A stretch of 5,096 bases of DNA from Thermoplasmata archaeon. GTDB taxonomy: Bacteria > Actinomycetota > Acidimicrobiia > Acidimicrobiales > Acidimicrobiaceae. This document shows positions 1-5,096 of this stretch, one piece after another. The DNA is taken from assembly GCA_021836665.1 (NCBI GenBank), contig JAKBHQ010000393.1, positions 1 to 5,096 of the forward strand. Direction: 5' to 3'. Within the stretch, counting starts at the first letter, position 1. Each line of letters starts with the position of its first letter. The position numbers were made by a program, and so were the translations under genes. The notes below the pieces were generated by a model. That model did not search any database. It had not been told where the DNA came from and was given only the letters and a program-made list of their open reading frames with translations.

Positions 1-40
1 GATATAAGGACACGTCTTCCGCCGAGGTCTTCGTCGTCAT
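1..40 (-). CDS. Possible N-terminus of a further downstream gene (runs off left edge)
   Basis: After the permease stop (71-69), an ATG at 40-38 opens a frame to the window edge, reading MTTKTSAEDVSLY. It is preceded by the purine-rich GATAAAGAAG, a weak ribosome binding site, and begins ATGACGAC like the permease start. A competing ATG at 59-57 in another frame reads MICDKEDDDEDLGG and is also open to the edge, but lacks any ribosome binding site. The 28-base gap and absence of a terminator suit continuation of the operon. Only 13 codons are visible, so both the existence and the frame of this gene are tentative and no function can be given. Confidence 0.25.
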   Translation of the reverse strand, partial: MTTKTSAEDVSLY

Positions 41-68
41 CTTCTTTATCGCAGATCATAGGGCGTCG

Positions 69-1790
69 CTACACAAAGAGCCTTACTTTTGACCTCAGGC
101 TCTCCCAGCGAAGCGACTGAGTTTCGACTCCAAGATCCCGAGCAGTAAAACTAAAGCTGCCGAGCGCCACAAGCCCAAGTGATATGACGACGAGAATTGC
201 AGCCGATGTCCAATCGACTTCACTAGCTGGAGCTGGGGACATCTGATGCAGGATCGAACTGTCCATCACCCAGTGGTTGATCGGGCGAATTCCACCCAGA
301 AGTTCGAGGAAGACCGACCAGCCAAGAACAAAATAAGCCGCTTTAGCAGCCCAGCTGCCAACTAAGCCAAAAGCCGCCATCGCTATCCCCTGGATAAAGA
401 CTCCCCCTGGGAGCAGATTAACCCCAGCCGCAAGAAGGGTAGATATCGATAAACCCGCTCCGCCAATCGAAGCCCCGATGAATAAGGAGAACCCTGCTAA
501 TAACGAAGCTAGGATTAGAGCCGCGACGCACATGGCGAACCTTTCCCAAAGCCATCTACTTCGTCGATACCGTCGTAGCAGAAAGTGCTCGACCCGGAGG
601 GTGGCCTCCTCCTCGTAGGTCGCCTTGACTAATGAAGCAGATAAGACCTCCACCATCACGCCCACGATAATGGACGCCACTCCCAGGAAACCCCTAGCGT
701 TTGCACCCTTGGCGCCAAGGCGCGAAAAGACCCCTTCAATTGAAGATCCCGCCATCGTTGAACCAGCCCCGTCTGCGACCATCCCAATCGCAAATCCGGT
801 AAAGGCCATGGCGAGCAGCCAAGCTAGCACAAATGAACCGAACGTCCTAACGCTCAGTCCAAGGTGTCCGAAACTCCTTCTACCTCGAGCAGTGCGCTTT
901 CTATCCCCTAATGAAAAAAAACCGCTGCCGACATCTCGGACTCCGGCCAAATATAAAGAAACAATGATTACAACTACTGAGAAGATTAAGACCGGCACAA
1001 ATGCTACGGGTTCTGGAGAACTAAGTGGAGCTAGCTTCTCAGACCAACCGAGGGGTGAAACCCAGATGAGCCAATTAGCTCCGACTTTGGCGTCGGCGAG
1101 CATCCTTGTTATGTATCCCGCTGCGAGCAGCCAACCACACCAACTCGATGCTTGTCTCCTTGTTGCGGTCATTTGAGAGCTGAACAGGGCAAACGAGGCG
1201 AATGCGACTGGCGCAGCGATAGACGCAGTGGCGAAAAAGAGTGCCCTAGAAAATGACAGGCCAAGCTTTGAATCGAGACTCAAAGACACCAATAAAAGAC
1301 TCATCGTTAACCACATCGCAAAGATGCCGGTCAATACGGCCTTGAACACCGACCATGTCGTCTGCCTGCTGGTTGTCGGCGTGGAAAGTACGAGCTCCCA
1401 TCGGAATGACTCCTCTTCCCCTTTGATCGCCTTAGTAGTTGTCAAAAAGCCCCAAACCGCACCGATAATCGAGATGGAGAGGAGCGATTTGAACTGAGTA
1501 AAGCCCATTACAGTGTTCAGACTCGGAGCGGGCCCGAAAAGGGCGATCGTGGCAAGGTTTGACCCAAATGCCTTGACTAGTGCCTCCCTTTGGGCGACGC
1601 TCGAATAGATACTGAGATAACTCAGGGCAGAACTCGCCACAAAAGCGAAGAACACGAAACCCCAGATTATCCCAGATCTAATAATCGTTTTGGTGAAGTG
1701 AATCCCAAAATGCCTTATCCCTTGATCGACCTTGCCCGCTCGCAATTTCACGTCCACCAAGTCAGCCTCGTTCCGCTGGACTGTCGTCAT
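69..1790 (-). CDS. ABC-2 type exporter permease, two-halves-in-one (COG3559-like 'polyketide antibiotic exporter' family)
   Basis: This is the membrane subunit paired with the preceding ATPase. The 573 residues contain about 12 hydrophobic segments (roughly 38-60, 101-118, 147-170, 182-206, 214-232, 263-283, 317-338, 369-388, 418-442, 450-478, 481-500, 529-548), twice the usual six of an ABC-2 permease, so a single chain can supply both halves. Family marks are GEEESFRWELVLSTPTTSR (124-142), SPLGWSEKLAP (245-255), the related YEEEATLRVEHFLLRR (392-407), WVMDSSILHQMSP (507-519) and the final FTARDLG (548-554). These resemble the actinobacterial permeases annotated as putative polyketide-antibiotic exporters, but that name does not prove the substrate. 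The start is uncertain. ATG at 1790 overlaps the ATPase gene by 29 bases and has no good ribosome binding site (its nearest GGAG is 16 bases away). TTG at 1760 or GTG at 1757 have GAGG at 5 or 8 bases and would nearly abut the ATPase stop. The stop is TAG. Confidence 0.92.
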   Translation of the reverse strand: MTTVQRNEADLVDVKLRAGKVDQGIRHFGIHFTKTIIRSGIIWGFVFFAFVASSALSYLSIYSSVAQREALVKAFGSNLATIALFGPAPSLNTVMGFTQFKSLLSISIIGAVWGFLTTTKAIKGEEESFRWELVLSTPTTSRQTTWSVFKAVLTGIFAMWLTMSLLLVSLSLDSKLGLSFSRALFFATASIAAPVAFASFALFSSQMTATRRQASSWCGWLLAAGYITRMLADAKVGANWLIWVSPLGWSEKLAPLSSPEPVAFVPVLIFSVVVIIVSLYLAGVRDVGSGFFSLGDRKRTARGRRSFGHLGLSVRTFGSFVLAWLLAMAFTGFAIGMVADGAGSTMAGSSIEGVFSRLGAKGANARGFLGVASIIVGVMVEVLSASLVKATYEEEATLRVEHFLLRRYRRSRWLWERFAMCVAALILASLLAGFSLFIGASIGGAGLSISTLLAAGVNLLPGGVFIQGIAMAAFGLVGSWAAKAAYFVLGWSVFLELLGGIRPINHWVMDSSILHQMSPAPASEVDWTSAAILVVISLGLVALGSFSFTARDLGVETQSLRWESLRSKVRLFV

Positions 1791-2661
1791 AGAGATCTAA
1801 AAAGAGCTCCTCGAGCGATGGCTCCCTGATAAGCAGGGACTCTGGCTGAAAGCCAGCTAGCAGATCCAAAAGTTCGGCTATTCGACCCCGAAAAGCAAAA
1901 TGCACTGAATGGTCCAAAACTTCTATAGACGCTACCCCAGGAATCCGGGAAAGATCCGGTGGCGTGGATTCAAAGGTCACGTCTACGCTGCGAGAGGTGA
2001 GTTGGCGCATCTCTTTGAGCGAGGTGAAGTCGATTAATCTTCCATGATTGAGCATCCCAACCCTGTCGCAAAGCGCCTCGACTTCACTCAAGATGTGCGA
2101 AGACAAAAGTACGCTCTGTCCGTTTCGCTTAGCTTCGACGATACAGTTTCTGAATTCGCGCTCCAGTAGTGGATCTAGGCCACTCGTAGGCTCGTCGAGG
2201 ATCAATAGATCTGACCTCGCCATCAACGAGGCGATGAGTGCCACTTTTTGTCTATTGCCCTTTGAGTATGTCCGCACCTTTTTCGATGGGTCTAGATCGA
2301 ATCTCTCTATCAGATCGTCTCTATAGTTACGGTCGACTCGGCCACTGAGTCTTTCAAGCAAATTAAGGGTTTCGCCTCCGGTTAAGGACGGCCAAAGGTT
2401 GGTATCCCCAGCGAGGTAACTTAACTTCCTGTGCGCTAATACCGCCTCGGTGCGTGCATCAAGTCCAAATATCTCGGCCCTGCCCGTAGTCGGTCTAATG
2501 CTTCCGATCAGAAGGCGCAAGGTCGTGGTCTTCCCGGCTCCATTTGGCCCAAGGAAACCAACCACCTCTCCTTCGGCGACCTCCATAGACAGAGAGACAA
2601 GTGCGCGAGTCGAGCCAAAAGACTTTCCGAGATCTTCGGTTTTCACCGCCGGGATACCCAT
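1762..2661 (-). CDS. ABC transporter ATP-binding protein (CcmA/DrrA-like, COG1131 type)
   Basis: This is the nucleotide-binding subunit that hydrolyses ATP at the inner face of the membrane to drive the adjacent permease. The 299-residue protein has Walker A GPNGAGKTT (38-46), signature motif YSKGNRQKV (132-140) in place of the textbook LSGGQ, Walker B LLILDEP (152-158) followed by the D-loop TSGLDP (159-164), and the switch histidine in SSHILSEVE (187-195, H189). The usual Q-loop glutamine position reads YLAGDTNLWPSLTGGE (82-97), with Gly-Asp where Gln would stand. To my knowledge this variant is seen in ABC-2 exporters of this group. Residues about 223-290 form the C-terminal accessory domain ending in REPSLEELFLDLY (279-291), characteristic of ABC-2 exporter ATPases. 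There are no membrane segments. The stop TGA lies inside the annotated 5' end of the permease gene, indicating translational coupling. Family assignment is secure; the transported substrate is unknown. Confidence 0.95.
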   Translation of the reverse strand: MGIPAVKTEDLGKSFGSTRALVSLSMEVAEGEVVGFLGPNGAGKTTTLRLLIGSIRPTTGRAEIFGLDARTEAVLAHRKLSYLAGDTNLWPSLTGGETLNLLERLSGRVDRNYRDDLIERFDLDPSKKVRTYSKGNRQKVALIASLMARSDLLILDEPTSGLDPLLEREFRNCIVEAKRNGQSVLLSSHILSEVEALCDRVGMLNHGRLIDFTSLKEMRQLTSRSVDVTFESTPPDLSRIPGVASIEVLDHSVHFAFRGRIAELLDLLAGFQPESLLIREPSLEELFLDLYDDSPAERG

Positions 2662-2666
2662 GGCGC

Positions 2667-2673
2667 CACCTCC
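2667..2673 (-). promoter_or_regulatory. Strong ribosome binding site of the ABC ATPase gene
   Basis: GGAGGTG on the minus strand, with GGAGG ending 7 bases before the ATG at 2661-2659. It is the strongest Shine-Dalgarno match in the window and fixes the ATPase start. It stands in the 41-base gap after prmC, which has no terminator-like hairpin. Confidence 0.72.
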
Positions 2674-2702
2674 ATTTAAACCTGAAGCTAGCTAGATCGA
2701 AC

Positions 2703-3626
2703 CTAGTTGTCAAATAGCTGCTGCAAGGCGACAGCAGGGTCGCCTCCCGTCCGGAGGTCATCGTAAAGGAGCTTTGCCACCAAACCCCTCTTTCTCTCCG
2801 CTAGGTCACAGAAGACTTCGCATTCATAACCGATATTTTGTGCGAAATCCACCACCGGCCCTACCTGAGCTGGATCCATCTCCAATACCAGACAGCCGCT
2901 TTGAGCTAAGTATCGGGGTGCCCATCTGAGTATCGTCTCCAACTGCTCGGTACCCCGCTCCCCAGAAAGTAGGGCGGATCTTGGCTCCCAATCCCTTACC
3001 AATGGTTCCAGCAGATCGTAATCGTCTTGGCCTATGTACGGGGGATTCGAAAAGATCAGGTCAAACTCACCGCTGTCGATCAATGGCTGCTCATCGGGAT
3101 CTATAGCTCTAAACCAGTCGGCCTGGATCAACTCCATATGGCCGGAAATCCGATCGCTATAAAGTCTAAGATTCGCCCTCGCCAAGGAGAGTGCGTCGAC
3201 AGATAGGTCGGTACCCAGTACGTATGCGCCCGGGATCTCAGTTGCTAGAGCTATAGCTGGAGCCCCAGATCCAGTACCTAGCTCTAAAATTCTCGGGTGA
3301 TCGACCCTTCGTTTTTTCAAGCACTGGAGCGCCACTTCTACTACAACCTCAGTCTCGGGCCTCGGAATCAGCGCCCTATGGTCGACTACTAGCTCCAGAT
3401 CTCGAAAGCTCCAGCGACCAAGTACGTACTGGATTGGCTCGCCCTCTTCCAGCCTTCTTGAGTATTCGAGCGCCCTCGAGACTGAGCCGTCATCCGCAGT
3501 TAAATCCTCAGAAAGTGCTTGAAAATATGGCCTACCGATCGCCTCTGAAACAATCCAATTGGCAATTTGGGCCGACCCAGTCTTCAACTTGATCTCGTTG
3601 AATAGTTCTAGAACTGACCGGGGCAT
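2703..3626 (-). CDS. prmC: Release factor glutamine methyltransferase (PrmC/HemK)
   Basis: This enzyme uses S-adenosylmethionine to N5-methylate the glutamine of the GGQ motif in RF1 and RF2 in the cytoplasm. The 307-residue protein has the family layout. Residues about 1-75 are the helical N-terminal release-factor-binding domain, closing with EGEPIQYVLGRWSFRDLEL (61-79). The linker hairpin ALIPRPETE is at 85-93. Then comes a Rossmann-fold methyltransferase domain with SAM-binding ELGTGSGAPAIAL (115-127), the acidic residue D140 after the second strand (LGTD), QAD at 168-170, and the signature NPPY at 194-197, which positions the substrate glutamine. EPRSALLSGERG (214-225) is also typical. 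One departure is EMDPAQ at 249-254, where many relatives have a glycine after the glutamate-hydrophobic pair. A tail of about 20 residues follows the conserved end. The start is supported by GGAG 7 bases upstream. Its position just after prfA matches its substrate. The stop is TAG. Confidence 0.97.
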   Translation of the reverse strand: MPRSVLELFNEIKLKTGSAQIANWIVSEAIGRPYFQALSEDLTADDGSVSRALEYSRRLEEGEPIQYVLGRWSFRDLELVVDHRALIPRPETEVVVEVALQCLKKRRVDHPRILELGTGSGAPAIALATEIPGAYVLGTDLSVDALSLARANLRLYSDRISGHMELIQADWFRAIDPDEQPLIDSGEFDLIFSNPPYIGQDDYDLLEPLVRDWEPRSALLSGERGTEQLETILRWAPRYLAQSGCLVLEMDPAQVGPVVDFAQNIGYECEVFCDLAERKRGLVAKLLYDDLRTGGDPAVALQQLFDN

Positions 3627-3633
3627 ATTCCTA

Positions 3634-3637
3634 CTCC
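3634..3637 (-). promoter_or_regulatory. Ribosome binding site of prmC
   Basis: GGAG on the minus strand, 7 bases before the ATG at 3626-3624. It lies in the 41-base gap between prfA and prmC. That gap shows no hairpin followed by a T-run and no recognisable promoter, so it supports prmC being translated from the prfA transcript with its own initiation site. Confidence 0.65.
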
Positions 3638-3667
3638 GCCTCTTCCCTGGTTATGCCTCTTTATTGA

Positions 3668-4744
3668 CTAGGTCTCTTTGGTGTGGTTGTTTAACTGCTC
3701 CATCCGCTCGGCAAGTACCAAAGCGTCGATGATCTCTCCCAAGTCGCCCTGCAGCACCCTGTCGAGCTTGCGTAGGGTCAAGCCGATCCGGTGATCGGTG
3801 ACCCTGTTCTCGGGAAAGTTATAAGTCCGAATCTTCTCCGACCTGCCGCCTGAACCGATTTGCGATCTCCTGGCGTCGGAGTGCTCTTGAGACTGTCGAT
3901 CCTGTTCAGCCTTGAGCAACCTCGCCCTCAAGACCTGCATGGCCCGCGCCCGATTCTGGATTTGGCTCTTCTCGTCCTGCATAGCTACGACTATTCCACT
4001 CGGAATGTGGGTAATTCTTACCGCCGAATCGGTGGTGTTCACCGACTGACCTCCAGGCCCAGTCGAGCGATAGACATCCACTCTTATTTCGTTCGGATCG
4101 ATCTCTACTTCTATCTCGTCGGCTTCTGGCAAAACCGTTACCGTTGAAGAAGAGGTGTGTATCCTTCCCCTGGCTTCGGTCACGGGAACCCGCTGAACCC
4201 TATGGGGTCCCCCTTCGAGCTTCAACTTTCTCCAGGCGTCTTCCGCTTTTACAACGAAGGTCACTTCGTTATACCCACCCATGTCGGACGGGTCTAGGGA
4301 CAGAACCTCGACCTTCCAACCGACCTTCTCTGCGTACTTGATATACATCTCAAAAAGGTCCTTGGCAAATAGATTCGCCTCTTCGCCACCTTCAGCCCCT
4401 CGGATTTCAACAATCACGTTTCTTCCGTCGTTTGGGTCTGTGGGCAGGAGCAGTACCTCGAGTTCCTCCTGCGCTTTTGACAGGGCCTCTTCGCTCTCGG
4501 TGATGTCGGCCTTCAGTAGATCCCTATCGGCGGATGATGCCTCTTGATACATAGACTTGATCGTCTCAAGGTCCGAAATCGCCCTTTGGAGACTCTGATA
4601 ACCCTCCAGGATCGCCTCGAGTTCTTTTCTCCTCCTCGACAGTTCTTTTGCCCTGCGCTGATCGGAAAAAACCTTGGGGTCGGATAGCTCCTTTAAGATC
4701 TGTTCGTACTCTGCCTGAAATGCTCCAAGTCCAGTTAGATCCAC
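3668..4744 (-). CDS. prfA: Peptide chain release factor 1 (RF1)
   Basis: RF1 recognises UAA and UAG in the ribosomal A site and triggers hydrolysis of peptidyl-tRNA. The 358-residue length matches the family (about 360). Residues about 1-100 form the charged, helical N-terminal domain. The core begins with EIRGAEGGEEANLFAKDL (113-130). The codon-reading loop GGPHRVQRVPVTEARGRIHT (178-197) contains P-V-T at 187-189, the PxT tripeptide of RF1 rather than the SPF of RF2, so prfA is preferred over prfB. The catalytic loop STGPGGQSVNTTDSAVRITH (227-246) carries the GGQ at 230-232, whose glutamine is the PrmC target. The conserved tail has KIRTYNFPENRVTDHRIG (304-321). The start is GTG, chosen from the GGAG site 5 bases upstream. 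It ends with TAG, a codon its own product reads. It lies 15 bases after an unknown small gene and 41 bases before prmC, an arrangement shared with many bacteria. No key residue is missing. Confidence 0.98.
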   Translation of the reverse strand: MDLTGLGAFQAEYEQILKELSDPKVFSDQRRAKELSRRRKELEAILEGYQSLQRAISDLETIKSMYQEASSADRDLLKADITESEEALSKAQEELEVLLLPTDPNDGRNVIVEIRGAEGGEEANLFAKDLFEMYIKYAEKVGWKVEVLSLDPSDMGGYNEVTFVVKAEDAWRKLKLEGGPHRVQRVPVTEARGRIHTSSSTVTVLPEADEIEVEIDPNEIRVDVYRSTGPGGQSVNTTDSAVRITHIPSGIVVAMQDEKSQIQNRARAMQVLRARLLKAEQDRQSQEHSDARRSQIGSGGRSEKIRTYNFPENRVTDHRIGLTLRKLDRVLQGDLGEIIDALVLAERMEQLNNHTKET

Positions 4745-4753
4745 AACTTCTCC
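4745..4753 (-). promoter_or_regulatory. Ribosome binding site that decides the prfA GTG start
   Basis: On the minus strand, GGAG at 4753-4750 lies 5 bases before a GTG codon at 4744-4742. No ATG in the prfA frame lies between the upstream stop and the conserved N-terminal helix, so this site selects the GTG. The ribosome binding site sits wholly within the 15-base gap after the preceding gene's TGA, which suits reinitiation by ribosomes finishing that gene. Confidence 0.7.
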
Positions 4754-4759
4754 AAAACT

Positions 4760-5096
4760 TCAATCGGTCCAGGGTGCCTCGACGTGAAGCACCTCGAGTT
4801 TGATGCCTAAATAGTCTGCTAGTTCTTCATATACGGGATGGTGATCTCTAGCCAAAAGCACCAGCGAAATCGGATTCTTTGGGTCCAAAACTCCCGCCCT
4901 AATCATTTCCTTTTGAATCCAGTTAGCCTCAAGCACTACCCTAGGGTCAATCCCCACCACAAACGCCAAGAGCGAAGAACCAGAGATGGCATAGCAGCGA
5001 TCTCCACTTGGTATAGCGGAATTCGAGTCGAGAACATTGACGATCTCGATCAAGTCCAGCACTCCCATGGTGCGCATCGAAGCTACCGATGCCCTA
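4760..5096 (-). CDS. Unrecognised small protein, C-terminal part (5' end probably outside window)
   Basis: I do not recognise this protein. The frame is open from the right edge to a TGA stop at 4762-4760. The first in-window ATG (5077-5075) would give 105 residues, and a second ATG lies at 5068-5066, but neither has a convincing Shine-Dalgarno sequence and the frame stays open upstream through R-A-S-V-A-S. The true start may therefore lie beyond the window, and I report the gene as partial. The visible part looks soluble and mixed alpha/beta. It has a moderately hydrophobic stretch (SGSSLLAFVVGI, about residues 32-43 counted from ATG 5077), a strand-like SLVLLARDHH (71-80), and an amphipathic helix ending in DYLGIKLEVLHVE. 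No catalytic motif, signal peptide or clear membrane helix is visible. It ends 15 bases before prfA and in the same reading frame, so it is probably co-transcribed with prfA. Coding status is likely from its fluent protein-like composition; function is unknown. Confidence 0.72.
   Translation of the reverse strand, partial: RASVASMRTMGVLDLIEIVNVLDSNSAIPSGDRCYAISGSSLLAFVVGIDPRVVLEANWIQKEMIRAGVLDPKNPISLVLLARDHHPVYEELADYLGIKLEVLHVEAPWTD

Noticed and set aside
625..1176. 183-codon open frame on the plus strand
   Set aside because: It lies wholly antisense to the permease, whose protein shows clear family motifs. Its composition is rich in Pro, Thr, Ser and Ala as expected of a shadow of a membrane gene.
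1228..1497. 89-codon open frame on the plus strand
   Set aside because: Antisense to the permease N-terminal half, with no ribosome binding site noticed and no recognisable motif.
1590..1829. 79-codon open frame on the plus strand across the ATPase/permease junction
   Set aside because: Antisense to both genes, with low-complexity charged sequence and no family resemblance.
2048..2695. Two plus-strand open frames (2048-2326, 2450-2695)
   Set aside because: Serine- and proline-rich shadows of the ATPase, whose conserved motifs lie in the opposite strand.
2686..2697. Palindromic AGCTAGCTAGAT stretch in the prmC-ATPase gap
   Set aside because: Too short and AT-balanced for a terminator, with no T-run after it on the minus strand. 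CTAG occurs often across the window, so this is probably chance.
2495..2761. 88-codon minus-strand frame bridging prmC and the ATPase gene
   Set aside because: Out of frame with both well-supported genes. Its residues look like a frame-shifted reading of the Walker A region.
2662..3667. Both the prfA-prmC and prmC-ATPase gaps are exactly 41 bases
   Set aside because: The two gap sequences are not similar apart from their Shine-Dalgarno sites, so equal length looks coincidental.
3860..4547. Plus-strand open frames opposite prfA (3860-4147, 4144-4341, 4281-4547)
   Set aside because: Arg/Ser-rich shadows of a strongly conserved gene.
4566..4763. 65-codon minus-strand frame overlapping the prfA 5' end
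   Set aside because: It overlaps the prfA N-terminal domain in another frame and has no family resemblance. The ATG at 4763 lacks a ribosome binding site.
1..5096. Reassigned TGA, CRISPR array, insertion sequence or RNA gene
   Set aside because: TGA ends two plausible genes and tryptophan is encoded by TGG. No spaced repeats, terminal inverted repeats, transposase motifs or tRNA-like folds were seen on either strand.

Overview
The window reads as one leftward (minus-strand) gene block from a bacterial chromosome. All four complete genes and both edge fragments point the same way, and every internal gap is 41 bases or less. No mobile element, CRISPR array, tRNA or rRNA was seen. Base composition looks close to half GC by eye. 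The style of the release factor, together with a permease resembling the 'polyketide antibiotic exporter' family (COG3559, mostly actinobacterial), suggests an actinobacterium of moderate GC. A member of Acidimicrobiia is a guess by resemblance, not something the sequence proves.

In transcription order (right to left): 4760-5096 is the end of a small protein I do not recognise. Next, 15 bases downstream, is prfA (3668-4744), peptide chain release factor 1. Then 41 bases downstream is prmC (2703-3626), the methyltransferase that modifies the GGQ glutamine of release factors. After another 41 bases comes an ABC-transporter ATPase (1762-2661), which overlaps or abuts a 12-helix ABC-2 type permease (69-1790). 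Past the permease stop there may be the start of one more gene, running off the left edge (1-40).

prfA and prmC act on the same process: RF1 releases the finished peptide at UAA/UAG, and PrmC makes RF1 and RF2 fully active. The ATPase and permease together look like one complete exporter, the ATPase supplying energy and the permease both membrane halves. No terminator or promoter was found between the two pairs, so co-transcription is likely, but nothing in the sequence ties the exporter's substrate to translation.

This is mostly an ordinary housekeeping region. The points worth a second look are the exporter directly behind prmC (where many bacteria carry the sua5/tsaC-type gene), the unrecognised small gene in front of prfA, the UAG stop of prfA itself, and the internal duplication with a degenerate second copy in the permease.
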